From positions 1 to 64,000 of the forward strand of contig JAUVVY010000020.1 of assembly GCA_030604405.1 (NCBI GenBank): a stretch of DNA of 64,000 nt. Reading direction: 5' to 3'. Below the pieces are notes generated by a model that saw only the letters and a list, made by a program, of their open reading frames with translations, was not told the origin of the DNA and searched no databases. The translations under genes were made by a program, and so were the position numbers. Origin of the DNA: a bacterium (GTDB lineage: Bacteria; Armatimonadota; Zipacnadia; Zipacnadales; UBA11051). Positions 1 through 9,113 of the stretch are shown here, one piece after another. Each line of letters begins with the position of its first letter. Position 1 is the first letter of the stretch.

Positions 1-256
1 AAGGGCTGCCCGACTCCGTTTTCATCGCGTAGGTCGGGCTTCCAGCCCGACTCCGTTGCCGTTGCTCCAGCCTTGCGGAGGGGCCTGCCGAAGGTGTGTT
101 TGGGCGTAGCCCAACATGCCTGAGCCTGGCCCACGGCTTCACACACCGCATGGCTCAGACATCCCAAATATATTCCCGTGGGTCGGGCATCCCAATAATT
201 ATCCCGTGGGTCGGGCATCCCGCAGGCCCTGAGCTTGCCGAAGGGCTGCCCGACTC
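1..256. repeat. REP-like palindrome cluster
   Basis: Several copies of a chromosomal repeat whose core is GTCGGGCT followed by its reverse complement AGCCCGAC (33-40 and 44-51, 3-base loop), usually flanked by CTACGCG or CCACGCG. Degenerate copies continue to about 256 and are separated by short spacers. The same element recurs in at least eight other intergenic sites of this window. It carries no convincing gene. It resembles REP/BIME-type extragenic palindromes. Confidence 0.7.
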
Positions 257-729
257 CGTTGCCTTTGCCGTTGTCCCCTCCCTGCGGGAGAGGGGTATCA
301 AAGGGGTGAGGGCGTTGCCTTTGCCCTCCGCAGGGCCCAGCCCTTCTCTGCCACCAGCATATTCACAAAAAATTCGCGAAAATGTTAGAAAAAGTTTCCT
401 CTTGAGCCCAGTAAAACGCCTCGCTCGCAGACACTCTTACTAGTGGGGGACACTATTTCCGGTGCATTGCGACGAGCCGCTTGCCCTAGACCTATTGGCT
501 TACCCAATAGAAAAAATTCCCGTTCTACCCTGCAACTTTGCATGCTGGCATGCAAAGTAGATTTCCTCCCCCCCTAGTAACAAAGCCCGCAGTATCAGGG
601 CCTCGTGGCGTTGGCGGCGATTCACTCCCCTAGAGCAAAACGCCAATTTGACCCCCCTCAGCAAGCCCTTGCTGAGGGGGGTCAGCCGCGGTCTCGTCTG
701 GGGAGTAGCATCCGCCGCCCGGGCTCCTG
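257..729. other. Non-coding region with nested inverted repeats
   Basis: I see no gene here. The stretch holds a 7-bp stem (492-498 with 504-510) and a perfect 11-bp inverted repeat (535-545 with 548-558). An 11-base outer arm around 441-451 is nearly complementary to 569-579, so 440-580 can be drawn as one nested fold. A separate 16-bp palindrome lies at 650-683. Possible readings are a structured RNA, a MITE remnant or a terminator cluster from a gene outside the window. Confidence 0.5.
650..683. repeat. Perfect 16-bp inverted repeat with 2-base loop
   Basis: GACCCCCCTCAGCAAG (650-665) is exactly complementary to 668-683 across a CC loop. No T-run follows on either strand, so it is not a classical intrinsic terminator. 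It lies about 50 bases upstream of the -35 box of rel and could be a cruciform, a protein-binding palindrome or a repeat element. Confidence 0.75.
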
Positions 730-758
730 TTGAGCGCGCGCATTTTGTGTGCTATATT
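730..758 (+). promoter_or_regulatory. Sigma70-like promoter of rel
   Basis: TTGAGC at 730-735 and TATATT at 753-758 are separated by exactly 17 bases. Transcription would begin near 765, about 45 bases before the ATG at 811. Confidence 0.55.
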
Positions 759-810
759 GACATCAACAAGATACTGACAATGGGCATTAGAAGTGCGGCG
801 AGATGGGAAT

Positions 811-3003
811 ATGCCAACCACCGTTGACCAGGTAATTCAACGCGTATCAGGCTACTGGCCGGGAGTGGATCGCAAGCTCCTGGTAGATGCCTACGATTTC
901 GCCGACAAAGCGCACGCCGGCCAGAAGCGCCTGAGCGGGGACCCCTACATTACTCACCCGCGCGAAGTCGGCGGCGTCCTCGCCGACATCGAAAGTGACG
1001 AACTGTCCATCGCCGGCGGCTTCCTCCACGATACGGTCGAAGACACCAACATATCTACCGGCGATATCCAGGAGCGCTTCGGCGATACGGTCGCCGGGCT
1101 CGTCGAGGGCGTTACGAATCTGCGCAAGCTCGATTTCGCCTCGCACCGCGAAGAGCAGGCACGGAACTTGCGGAAGATGTTTCTGGCTATGGCTGAGGAC
1201 ATCCGCGTAATTCTCATCAAATTGAGCGACCGGCTGCACAATATGCGCACCCTGGATTACCTGCCGCTGGAGAATCGGCTGCGCACCGCCGAGGAGACCC
1301 TGCACATATTCGCGCCGCTGTGTCACCGCCTGGGGATTCAGAGGCTCAGGGCCGAGATGGAAGACCTGGCGCTGCGGCACCTGGAGCCGGAGGAGTACCG
1401 CGAGATCGTGCACAAGATCGGCCGTACGCGGGAGGAGCGTCAAAAGGTCGTCGAGCGGGCGCGCGCCGAGATGGAGGAGCAACTGGATAAAGGCGGGTTG
1501 GAGGCGACGGTGCAAGGCCGCGCCAAGCACATCTACAGCATTTACCAGAAGATGAAGAGCCGGAATATTGATTTCAGCCAGCTTCGCGACCTCAATGCGC
1601 TACGCGTAGTAGTGAATGATGTCGCGGAATGCTATACGGTGCTGGGCATCGTTCACGATCTGTGGGTGCCAGTACCTGACACTTTCGGCGACCACATCGC
1701 CATGCCCAAGTCCAACAACTACCAGTCACTGCACACCACGGTGCTGGGGCCGGATCATTCGCCGATGGAGGTGCAGATCCGGTCCTATGACATGCACCGG
1801 ACGGCGGAGTACGGTGTGGCCTCGCACTGGCGCTACAAGGAGGGCGAGACCGACCGGCAGCTCGATGAGCAGGTGGCCTGGCTGCGTCAGGTGCTGGAGC
1901 TGGAGACCGACCTGTCGGAAAGCCACGAGTTCCTGGAGCTGCTGCAGGTGGACTTGTTCAGGGACCAGGTATTCGTCTTCACGCCCGACGGCGATGTCAT
2001 TGACCTGACGCGTGGCGCCGGACCACTGGACTTTGCCTACCGCATCCACACCGAGGTCGGGCACCAGTGCGTCGGAGCGGTCGTCAACGGGCAGCAGGTG
2101 GGGCTGGACTATCAATTCAAGCACGGGGACATCGCCAAGATCATCACTTCGTCCAGCGGCCAGCCGCGTCACGACTGGCTGCGGCTGGTGCAAAGCTCGC
2201 ACGCCAAGGCCAAGGTGCGTCGCTACCTGCGCGAAAAGAGCCGCGAGGAGAATATCGCCATCGGCACCGAGCGGCTGCAGCGGAGCATCGCCCGCCTGAG
2301 TCCTGCAGAGCGCGGCAAGGCGCAAGATGCTGACCGGGCCGAAGTCGCGGCCCATTTCGATTACCAGGACGAAGCGTCGCTGCTGGCAGCCATCGGCTAC
2401 GGCGTCGTCGAAGCGCAGACCGTGCTTGACCACATGCTGGAGAAAACGGCCAGGCCTCACAGCCTGGTCGAAGAGGCGCAGATGCTGCTGCCCACCGAGG
2501 TGTCGGCGGGGCAACTGGCGCGAGCCACAGGACCGCTGCCGGTGTCTGCGGGTGGCGTGGATGGGTTCTATTCGCGCATCTCCAAATGCTGCAACCCGCT
2601 GCCGGGTGACGCGATACGCGGGTACATCACGCGCGGCTCGGGGCTGGCGATCCATCGCGCTGACTGCAAGAATCTGGCCTATCGGGCGCAGTTGGAGCCG
2701 GAACGCATCGTGGAGCTGACCTGGTCATCGCAGGATCAAAGCACCGTCTTCCGCCAGGACATCGAGGTCGTCGCCGTTGACCGCGTGGGGCTGCTGTCGC
2801 ACATCACTGCCATCATCAGTGACGCGGACATCAATATCGCCCGCGCGCGCGTAGAACAAGCCAGCCCGCACCTGGCGCGGCTGGAGCTTACCCTGGAAAT
2901 CAACCGCCGCCAGGACCTCGACCGTGTGATCGAGCGTCTGGAGCAGCTCATTGACGTGGTCAACGTGCGGCTGCTGAGTGGCGAAGCCACGCCCGCCAGC
3001 TAG
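811..3003 (+). CDS. rel: Bifunctional (p)ppGpp synthetase/hydrolase (RelA/SpoT)
   Basis: Makes and degrades the stringent-response alarmone (p)ppGpp in the cytoplasm. About 730 residues, the usual full length. An N-terminal HD hydrolase domain carries the FLHDTVEDT motif (His73-Asp74). The nucleotidyltransferase domain (about 200-350) contains KSNNYQSLHTTV and the EVQIRS strand. A TGS domain (about 390-450) follows, then a conserved-cysteine region (ISKCCNPLPGD) and a C-terminal ACT domain (about 655-730). Both catalytic motif sets are intact, so a bifunctional Rel is expected. I chose ATG 811; an in-frame GTG at 793 would add six residues and cannot be excluded. It is monocistronic, with a promoter immediately upstream and a hairpin downstream. 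Confidence 0.96.
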   Translation: MPTTVDQVIQRVSGYWPGVDRKLLVDAYDFADKAHAGQKRLSGDPYITHPREVGGVLADIESDELSIAGGFLHDTVEDTNISTGDIQERFGDTVAGLVEGVTNLRKLDFASHREEQARNLRKMFLAMAEDIRVILIKLSDRLHNMRTLDYLPLENRLRTAEETLHIFAPLCHRLGIQRLRAEMEDLALRHLEPEEYREIVHKIGRTREERQKVVERARAEMEEQLDKGGLEATVQGRAKHIYSIYQKMKSRNIDFSQLRDLNALRVVVNDVAECYTVLGIVHDLWVPVPDTFGDHIAMPKSNNYQSLHTTVLGPDHSPMEVQIRSYDMHRTAEYGVASHWRYKEGETDRQLDEQVAWLRQVLELETDLSESHEFLELLQVDLFRDQVFVFTPDGDVIDLTRGAGPLDFAYRIHTEVGHQCVGAVVNGQQVGLDYQFKHGDIAKIITSSSGQPRHDWLRLVQSSHAKAKVRRYLREKSREENIAIGTERLQRSIARLSPAERGKAQDADRAEVAAHFDYQDEASLLAAIGYGVVEAQTVLDHMLEKTARPHSLVEEAQMLLPTEVSAGQLARATGPLPVSAGGVDGFYSRISKCCNPLPGDAIRGYITRGSGLAIHRADCKNLAYRAQLEPERIVELTWSSQDQSTVFRQDIEVVAVDRVGLLSHITAIISDADINIARARVEQASPHLARLELTLEINRRQDLDRVIERLEQLIDVVNVRLLSGEATPAS

Positions 3004-3085
3004 GGCCTGCTGGAGTCAATTCGCGTGACTTGGGCAAGTGGGCCGGACAGGCCGCAAGGCAATGGCACCCCTCACCCCTTTGATG

Positions 3086-3130
3086 CCCCTCTCTCACCCA
3101 CGCCTACGGCGTGGGTACCCGGGAGAGGGG
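3086..3130. terminator. Long hairpin between rel and the DUF481 gene
   Basis: ACCCACGCC (3096-3104) pairs perfectly with 3108-3116 around a TAC loop. An outer arm CCCCTCTC (3086-3093) matches GAGAGGGG at 3123-3130. It lies between convergent genes (rel ends at 3003, the DUF481 gene ends at 3167), so it could stop transcription from both sides. No T-run is visible, so it may equally be a repeat element. Confidence 0.45.
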
Positions 3131-3166
3131 AGCAAGGCAACGGCGTCGGGCTGGAAGGGGTTGGCC

Positions 3167-3883
3167 CTAGCGCTCGTAGGTTATGCCGATGAACTGGGTG
3201 CGGCGGGAATCGGCAGTGGTGTTGCCGAAAGTAAGCTGATAGGTGGCGCGCAGGCGATCGCCAATCTTATAGCCCAAATCGGTGTCCACGTTGTAGCGGA
3301 ACCTGTCGGCGCGACGCCGCACATCGCCCAGAACGCCCAGCTCGCCCTGCGGGTTGAGACCCCACGACAGCTTGCCCCACTGCTTTTCGTAACTGACCAG
3401 AGCGCCGATGTCGCCCACCCACGATTCAGAGGTCTGCAGGTCCTTGGAGGTGCCGGCAGTCAGCTCGATAAAGCCCCGATTGTAGTTCTTGCGGTATCCG
3501 AAGGCCGCCAGTGTGTGCAACTGGTCAATGCCGTGATCGCCTTCAGTGGAGATGAGAAACAGCGGTCGCCATTCTGTCTCGGGGATATCCTGCCAGATGT
3601 AGCGCCACCAGGTCTTGAGACGGTCGAACTTGGCGCCATCGTCGGACTTGGTGTACCTGGAATTGACCTGCAGCGAGAATTGACGCGGCACCGGCGTAAA
3701 GTTCCACGTTCCGTCCATCGCCCAGGCAGCGTCGGTGCTGCTGCCCGAGTCGCCACTCTTACTCGTTAAGCTAAGTGTGACCTTCAGCTTTTCCGTTTCC
3801 GCCGCCCCTGCACACGCGGCCACACACAAGCACAGGGCCAAGGCCACCAAGGCCGAATTCAGTCGGTGATTCAACAATACCAT
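3167..3883 (-). CDS. DUF481-family outer-membrane beta-barrel protein
   Basis: Predicted outer-membrane protein of the YdiY/DUF481 (salt-induced outer-membrane protein) type. A signal peptide with hydrophobic core ALVALALCLCVAACAGA is followed by about 210 residues of alternating short beta-strands (VNSRYTKSDD, GYRKNYNRGF, GDRLRATYQLTFG) ending in an aromatic-rich strand, ITYER. The AGGAG ribosome-binding site directly abuts ATG 3883, so translation probably starts at the TTG at 3877 or 3874. Substrate and function are unknown. It stands alone, with a REP-like element upstream. Confidence 0.8.
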   Translation of the reverse strand: MVLLNHRLNSALVALALCLCVAACAGAAETEKLKVTLSLTSKSGDSGSSTDAAWAMDGTWNFTPVPRQFSLQVNSRYTKSDDGAKFDRLKTWWRYIWQDIPETEWRPLFLISTEGDHGIDQLHTLAAFGYRKNYNRGFIELTAGTSKDLQTSESWVGDIGALVSYEKQWGKLSWGLNPQGELGVLGDVRRRADRFRYNVDTDLGYKIGDRLRATYQLTFGNTTADSRRTQFIGITYER

Positions 3884-3905
3884 CTCCTAGATTTGTCTGT
3901 TTTGG

Positions 3906-3995
3906 CGTCGGGCTGCCCTTCGACAAGCTCCCTTCGACAAGCTCAGGGCCTACGGGAAGCCTGACCCACGCGACAAGACCATGTAGGCGCCCGAC
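3906..3995. repeat. REP-like element
   Basis: Copy of the GTCGGGCT family with internal direct repeats of CCCTTCGACAAGCTC and the CCCACGCG edge. Its right end abuts the stop codon of the metallophosphoesterase gene. Confidence 0.6.
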
Positions 3996-4835
3996 CTACG
4001 CCGAATCAGGATTGAGGTCGAAGGCGCACATGCGGTAGCCGGCCCATCTGCCGCTGTTGAGATCGAGCACGTATTCGTGAATCTGCAGCCTGTCCTCGCT
4101 GAGTTCGTGCAGGTAGAAGCAGAACGGAGATCGGATGAAAGAGCGGGCCGTGAAGTACGGCGTCTTGTTAAGGATGTCTATTCGGCCGGCATGGTAATGG
4201 CTGTCGAGGACCGGTACGGGGCGGTCGTAGCTCTCGATTATCCTCATCGCCTCCGCCGCGGCCGGGTAGCTGAAGCCGTCAATGTCTGTCGGGTAGATGT
4301 AGAAATGCAGTAAGACCGCGGCCGGGGCCCCGTCGGCTTTGTCCAGCATGCTCTGCAATTGATCCAGCCCGGCCGCGAAAAGTTCCGGAGGATCAACGCC
4401 ATCTTGTGGGCCCATAACGCCGCTGTCGAGCACTGTAAAATGGCAGCCGTTGCAGGCAAAGCTGTAGATGGTTTCTCCGTAGAACTCCACATAGCGCTCG
4501 CGGGGGCGGTCGTGATTGCCGAAGACAAAATAGACAGGCACATCGTCTGAGCTGCAGTCGGCCAGCAGCTTGCGGAAGCCGTGCTGGTTGGCGAGGCCCT
4601 CCTCGTCCCAGCCGAGGTTGACCTGGTCGCCGGCATAAACAATGAAATCGGGGCGCAAGTCGGCATATATCTGCTCCAGGGCCATCGGCAGCATCGTGTC
4701 AATCAGCTCGGTCACGCACGGCTGGTCAGAGAGTTCTTCGACTAATCGCGGCCATTGCAGCCGCGGATGCGGTGGGACCACATAATGTACATCCGCGAAT
4801 TGCACGAACCGGCAGCTCGGCTGTTCGTTCTTCAT
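3996..4835 (-). CDS. Metallophosphoesterase (calcineurin-like)
   Basis: A 279-residue calcineurin-like phosphoesterase. The dimetal motifs are in order: FADVHY (Asp15, His17), YAGDQVN and FGNHDR, followed by HFYIYP and DSHYHAG, which supply the later histidines. No signal peptide is seen. The start is set at ATG 4835, which has ACGGAGCG directly upstream, 8 bases after the stop of the lyase gene. A longer reading frame to 4976 would overlap that gene. The last gene of a probable three-gene operon with a polysaccharide lyase-like protein, it may act on a phosphorylated sugar or phosphodiester released there, but the substrate is not shown by the sequence. Confidence 0.88.
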   Translation of the reverse strand: MKNEQPSCRFVQFADVHYVVPPHPRLQWPRLVEELSDQPCVTELIDTMLPMALEQIYADLRPDFIVYAGDQVNLGWDEEGLANQHGFRKLLADCSSDDVPVYFVFGNHDRPRERYVEFYGETIYSFACNGCHFTVLDSGVMGPQDGVDPPELFAAGLDQLQSMLDKADGAPAAVLLHFYIYPTDIDGFSYPAAAEAMRIIESYDRPVPVLDSHYHAGRIDILNKTPYFTARSFIRSPFCFYLHELSEDRLQIHEYVLDLNSGRWAGYRMCAFDLNPDSA

Positions 4836-4843
4836 CGCTCCGT

Positions 4844-7579
4844 CTAATCCAATTTCCAGTATGTGATGCCGTTTTCCACCGGCTCCGGCCATTCGGACTT
4901 CGGATGGCTCTGTACGCGGTACTGCCCATCCTCGGTGCGCTCGGCCAGGAGCGTGTTGACGATGGTGAAGTTGCACTCGCCCTGGATGCCCCAGCCCGGG
5001 TAGTAGTGCAGCTTGGTCAGGGCGCCATCGTCTTCGATGGTGATGCCCGCGTCTTCCTGAAGCACGATAAGTGAACCGCCTTCAGCAAGCGTTTCGATGC
5101 GGTCAATCAGGATGCTCTGCACCAGCTCGTCGCCATAATGCAGTATTACCGGCGCGCCGTTGAGGCTGCCATCAGTAGGCAATTGCGCGGCGGTCTGCAG
5201 GGCGTCGAGTTCGTCTCCGGTCTCTTTACGCCGGGTGTCGGTTATGATGCCGGTGTAGGCGGCAATGTTGTCGGTGATACTGAGGTCGCCAGCCTCGAGC
5301 TGGGCCAGTCCTACGCCGAAGGCACGCGTGATGGCGCCGTCGGGGGCGGTGCGCACGTGCACGGCCCTGCCGCGCACCTGCACCGGCATGCCCGCTCCCA
5401 CGTACAAAGCAGCGTTGTCGGCCTGCGGGTCAAAGCAGCTTATGAAGAGGTCCCTGGTGCCGTCGGCGAGGTTGATCTGTACACCTGCGTCCATGACATC
5501 GGCAGTGACCATCTGCGTCGGCTCAACGCTTGCGATCCTTGGCTGCTCGTCTGCGCCCCAGAACTCGTGTACTGCAACAAAGAGCGAACTGTAAGCGCTG
5601 TGGCGGACGAAGGTAAATGGGTTGTAGCCTTTGCGGCGCATGGCCGGCCCGCGGCCGATGTAAAGCTGGCTGCCTTCGGGCATCATCAGCCAGTGCCTGC
5701 TCTGTTTACCGGTCTCATATGCGAAGCTGAAATTGGCGACGCCGTCCAGACTTGCCACTTTCAACTGGTCAATGTACTTGTGCTGCTTGCCCTCTGTGTC
5801 GGTCAGCGTCAGATCGGTCTCTGCGGTGTAAGGGAATTCGAGGCATCCGTGCAGCATCCAGTCGTGCAGTTCGCCGCCCCTTACGCGGAATACGTCCACC
5901 AGATAGGTGTGCTGGTCATCTATCTCGATCATTGCCAGGGTGCGGCGGTAGAGGTCGGCCAGATCGTGGTAAGCCTCCTCGCCCTGGGCTTCTGAGATCT
6001 GCACCGCAGCGTACTCTGCGGCGAAGAAGCGGAGCTTGCCATCGGTGAGGCTGTCACCGTGACCATAGGCCCGGTAGCGCGGGTTGGGGAAGGGGAAGGC
6101 GTCAATCTCAGTGATCTTGCGACGGTGGCTGCTGAGGCGGCTCAACTGGTTGGTTTCGTTTATAACAACCGTGTTCTGGCCGGCGGCCATCGAGTGCCAC
6201 TCGCGGGTCGAGACATCATCGGGTATGGGGCGATAGCGCGTAGAGCTGATCATCTCCTGGCCCTGGCTCCAGGCGATGATGTGCAGAGAATCGAAATGCT
6301 CGTGGCCGTGCATACCTGAGAAGTGCAGATGGGCCTGCTGCTGGTTTTCGCCCTCGCCCTTCGCCATTATCGCATGGCCCATGCAGCCGAATAGCTTCGG
6401 ATTTGAGTGCGTCTTGGGCGGCATCCACCAGCACTGCTGGACGAAGGCAGTGTCGTGTATCACGGTGCAGATGCGGTTGGGCAAGGTGACCTTGCCGAGG
6501 GAGTCCCACATGCGCCTGAACTGGGTGGCGAATTTCTCGGTGAGGTTGAGATTGTCGAAGCGCGTCCCGTCCTGCTTACTGACAAAGCCCGGGGGATCGG
6601 AATAGCCGTTGAGCAGCGCCGGCACGGACCTGGTGATGCCCACCGTAATATCCTTGTGATAAGATGGCGTTCCCTCGTGCCAGAATCCGCTGACGTAAAA
6701 GCCGTAGTGGAGCAGGTTGGCCATCCGCTGCACGACGTGGTGGATGTACTCGGGCTGTGGCAAGAGCAGGCCGAATTGCGAATAGCTTCTGAGGTCGTAG
6801 TGGTCGAGATTGCCATATGTAGGCACGAATGTTTCGTTGAAGTCAATGTGGTGGCGCAACATGCTTGCGATATTCTCGCGGGTGCTGACCTCTTCCATCA
6901 TGCCGCTGTCGTAAATCAGGTCATAGGAGTACAGTAGCGGGAAGGCCCGGCCGACGAAGCTGGGAATCCAGGCTCCGTAGAAACCGGTCGCGTCCCAGCG
7001 CCACTTGAAGCGCTCATCATCCTGTGAAAAGCGCCCTTCGCCAGTGCGCTCCTTCAGCGGCCACTTGCGGATCACCTGATTGTAGCGGTCGAGAATTATC
7101 GCTGCCTGGCGCGCGGCCTGCTCGTCGCCGGTGAGATGATACAGCAGCGCCAGGTCGTAGGCGTGCTCCTTCATCTGTACGTTGAGCGGGTTGAAAGCGC
7201 CCTCTTCGTCCATCTGCTCGCGAAGACGCTTCTCGGACATGTTGTAGTATTCGGCGGTGGCCGCCTTGAGCATGGCGACGGCGATCTGCAGGCACTCTTC
7301 GCTGCCATTGCCCTCGAAGACTCTTATGGCGTTGGTCAGATGGGAGTAGAAGTCGCGGTTTTCGGAGTTTATGCGGCCGCCAGACTTATAGGTAGCCGCC
7401 AGAGCTTCAGCGCCCCTGGCAAAATCGCCCTTGCGTGCTTCATACAGCTTGTCGGGGTCGGCAGTCGTCAGCACCGTGAAGGGCGGCTTAGTGAGGAAGG
7501 GGCGCTGCTTAGGCTCTGCCTGGCCGAAGGCTATTGCGCACAGCCCGGCCAGCATGAATACGCACATTAGCAGTCTCAC
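4844..7579 (-). CDS. Secreted heparinase II/III-like polysaccharide lyase
   Basis: A 911-residue exported protein with signal peptide (hydrophobic residues 3-18, cleavage near AFGQA). The N-terminal half is helical, as in the (alpha/alpha)6 toroid of heparinase II/III family lyases. It includes the aromatic/His stretch around 300-310 (FWHEGTPSYH), where the catalytic Tyr/His of this family lie. The second half starts with HLHFSGMHGHEHFDSL (417-432), the typical His-rich metal-binding motif at the toroid/beta-sandwich boundary. It probably cleaves an acidic polysaccharide by beta-elimination in the periplasm or outside the cell. GTG start preceded by AAGGAG. It sits 20 bases after the membrane-anchored protein gene and 8 bases before the phosphoesterase gene. 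Which polysaccharide is unknown. Confidence 0.87.
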   Translation of the reverse strand: MRLLMCVFMLAGLCAIAFGQAEPKQRPFLTKPPFTVLTTADPDKLYEARKGDFARGAEALAATYKSGGRINSENRDFYSHLTNAIRVFEGNGSEECLQIAVAMLKAATAEYYNMSEKRLREQMDEEGAFNPLNVQMKEHAYDLALLYHLTGDEQAARQAAIILDRYNQVIRKWPLKERTGEGRFSQDDERFKWRWDATGFYGAWIPSFVGRAFPLLYSYDLIYDSGMMEEVSTRENIASMLRHHIDFNETFVPTYGNLDHYDLRSYSQFGLLLPQPEYIHHVVQRMANLLHYGFYVSGFWHEGTPSYHKDITVGITRSVPALLNGYSDPPGFVSKQDGTRFDNLNLTEKFATQFRRMWDSLGKVTLPNRICTVIHDTAFVQQCWWMPPKTHSNPKLFGCMGHAIMAKGEGENQQQAHLHFSGMHGHEHFDSLHIIAWSQGQEMISSTRYRPIPDDVSTREWHSMAAGQNTVVINETNQLSRLSSHRRKITEIDAFPFPNPRYRAYGHGDSLTDGKLRFFAAEYAAVQISEAQGEEAYHDLADLYRRTLAMIEIDDQHTYLVDVFRVRGGELHDWMLHGCLEFPYTAETDLTLTDTEGKQHKYIDQLKVASLDGVANFSFAYETGKQSRHWLMMPEGSQLYIGRGPAMRRKGYNPFTFVRHSAYSSLFVAVHEFWGADEQPRIASVEPTQMVTADVMDAGVQINLADGTRDLFISCFDPQADNAALYVGAGMPVQVRGRAVHVRTAPDGAITRAFGVGLAQLEAGDLSITDNIAAYTGIITDTRRKETGDELDALQTAAQLPTDGSLNGAPVILHYGDELVQSILIDRIETLAEGGSLIVLQEDAGITIEDDGALTKLHYYPGWGIQGECNFTIVNTLLAERTEDGQYRVQSHPKSEWPEPVENGITYWKLD

Positions 7580-7599
7580 TGTTATCTCCTTTTAGCAGC

Positions 7600-8280
7600 T
7601 TAGGGTGCAGACCAGATGGTCTGCTGGTCCTTGTCTCGAAGTCTAAGCTCTGGGCTCCCCTCGGAATCCACTTCGACACGTGCGCGTTGAATGCCTCTGG
7701 AATCCGAAATCCACAGCCCCCCGGTTCCGTCGGCGAGCCGCCTGAGGCCAGTGCTTCCCTGGCCGTCCGCTTCCTCCAGGACGATAGTCGCATCGTCGTC
7801 CTCATCTACCGCCAGCCGGATGCCGCCGCCGTCGCCCGTGCCACGGATCCGCAAGTGCGCATACTGCTCCTCCACGCTGCACTGTATGACTTTTCCACCG
7901 CGCTGGAGCATCAAGTATGGGACCCCGTTGGGTGCCACGGAAGCCGAGACGGTGCCGGAGCCTTTCTGGCCATTGGTCAGGCTGAGGCGCGGTAGCACCG
8001 TGTCCCCGTCGCCCAGTAAAAGGCGGATGTTGGCTCTGCTGCTGGGATCGTTCACGCGCAGACCCCAAGGGCCAAGGCTCGCGCGTGTATTGCCTTGCTC
8101 GTCCACGATGAGCAGCCGATGCGCTACAAGGGTTTCTTTTCCCGGCTCGGGAGCCAGACCTGAGATGTTCGCCTGCGCGGGCGCGGGTGTACTCCGGAGC
8201 ACTCGATCAGAGACCATCCCGCCGATCACTCCCGACACTACGACGGCCACCAGCACTATCCAGAACTGTTTGCCGCTCAT
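7600..8280 (-). CDS. Membrane-anchored protein of unknown function
   Basis: A 226-residue protein with one N-terminal transmembrane or signal-anchor segment (FWIVLVAVVVSGVIGGMVSD) and a soluble domain rich in short beta-strands. The domain repeats a pattern of the type R-x-x-L/V-G/D-x-x-G-x-P (TRASLGPWGLR, RARVEVDSEGSPELRLRDKD). This resembles uncharacterised proteins with DGxPxLxLxD repeats. Start ATG 8280 has AAGGAG nine bases upstream. It is the first gene of an apparent operon with the heparinase-like lyase and the phosphoesterase. No function is assigned. Confidence 0.75.
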   Translation of the reverse strand: MSGKQFWIVLVAVVVSGVIGGMVSDRVLRSTPAPAQANISGLAPEPGKETLVAHRLLIVDEQGNTRASLGPWGLRVNDPSSRANIRLLLGDGDTVLPRLSLTNGQKGSGTVSASVAPNGVPYLMLQRGGKVIQCSVEEQYAHLRIRGTGDGGGIRLAVDEDDDATIVLEEADGQGSTGLRRLADGTGGLWISDSRGIQRARVEVDSEGSPELRLRDKDQQTIWSAP

Positions 8281-8502
8281 GTAAAATCACTCCTTCACCT
8301 TACCGCAGATTGGTTACGATAGTCATCACGCGTGGTACGAGCTGTGCCTCGTGCTACTCCGACTTCGCCAAAGCCCCCGCCTTCGACAAGGCTACGGCGG
8401 ACGAGACGGTGGGCAAGCCCAGGCAATTGATAATGAGATAAATGAAAAAGCGCAGCCGGTCAGTCCATCCCCGCTACGCTCTTGTTGTGCTCAGACATAT
8501 TC
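8281..8502. other. Intergenic region with degraded repeat
   Basis: No gene. A fragment related to the REP-like family (CCTTCGACAAGGC and GGCAAGCCC) lies at about 8379-8421. I see no clear promoter for the operon to its left. Confidence 0.4.
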
Positions 8503-9078
8503 CTATTCGCCGGCGGCCGAGACCGCTTTCCTGCCGAGCTCTCTGGCCGCGGCCATCACGTCCTCCATCTCCGCCACAGCGCCCCTTTTTCCCGCCGACA
8601 CACAGACATCGCCAATGTATTCGCCGCGCCAGCGTTCGGCCCAGAACGCGATCGGCTCCGTGACCCATTTGCTCTGGTCCTGAGTGGGGTCGCCGTAGGC
8701 GCACAACACGGCCCAGATTTTGCCGGCAAAGCCCTGGTTGAGCCACTCGGCGGCGTAATAGCACGACCAGCGGTCAGCAAAGCACTTCATCTGCGCCGGA
8801 ACGCCCTGCCAATAGACCGGGGCGCCCCAGACCAGTACGTCGGCTTCGATCACCTTGTTCATCACCTTGCGCCAGTCGTCGTCAGCGCGCAGGTCCACCC
8901 TCATACCGAAATCATCGCAGACCTCGGCGATCGGGCGGATGTTGAGATCGTCGAGATAGATCTTCTCGATCTCCGCGCCTGCCTCGGCAGCGCCCTCGAG
9001 GAAGGCGTCGGCCAGACAGTCAGTATTGCCGCCCTTGCGCGGGCTGCCGATGAGTGCTAAGGCTTTCAAGAATATCAC
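8503..9078 (-). CDS. Flavodoxin-like NAD(P)H-dependent FMN reductase
   Basis: A 191-residue flavodoxin-fold protein. The N-terminal FMN-phosphate loop reads LIGSPRKGGNTDCLADAFLEG, followed by IYLDDLNIRPI, and ADVLVWGAPVYWQGVPAQMK is the characteristic second FMN-binding strand of the NADPH-dependent FMN reductase/iron-sulfur flavoprotein group. The CX(n)C iron-sulfur motif of Isf-type proteins is not visible. It probably reduces quinones or other small electron acceptors in the cytosol. Start is GTG 9078 (a TTG nine bases later is an alternative); the ribosome-binding site is weak. It stands alone between two intergenic repeats. Confidence 0.85.
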   Translation of the reverse strand: MIFLKALALIGSPRKGGNTDCLADAFLEGAAEAGAEIEKIYLDDLNIRPIAEVCDDFGMRVDLRADDDWRKVMNKVIEADVLVWGAPVYWQGVPAQMKCFADRWSCYYAAEWLNQGFAGKIWAVLCAYGDPTQDQSKWVTEPIAFWAERWRGEYIGDVCVSAGKRGAVAEMEDVMAAARELGRKAVSAAGE

Positions 9079-9113
9079 ATCGACTATTCTGTCGAATTGG
9101 ACTATATATTGGT

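Noticed and set aside
96-443. Open frame of 115 residues on the plus strand
   Set aside because: It runs through REP-like repeats, has no ribosome-binding site and reads as repeat-derived Pro/Ser/Gly sequence.
492-516. Hairpin followed by six A residues, as a possible terminator
   Set aside because: The A-run is on the wrong side for a terminator on either strand.
3996-4976. Longer start for the phosphoesterase at 4976
   Set aside because: It would overlap the lyase gene by 130 bases, while ATG 4835 has a good Shine-Dalgarno right after the lyase stop.
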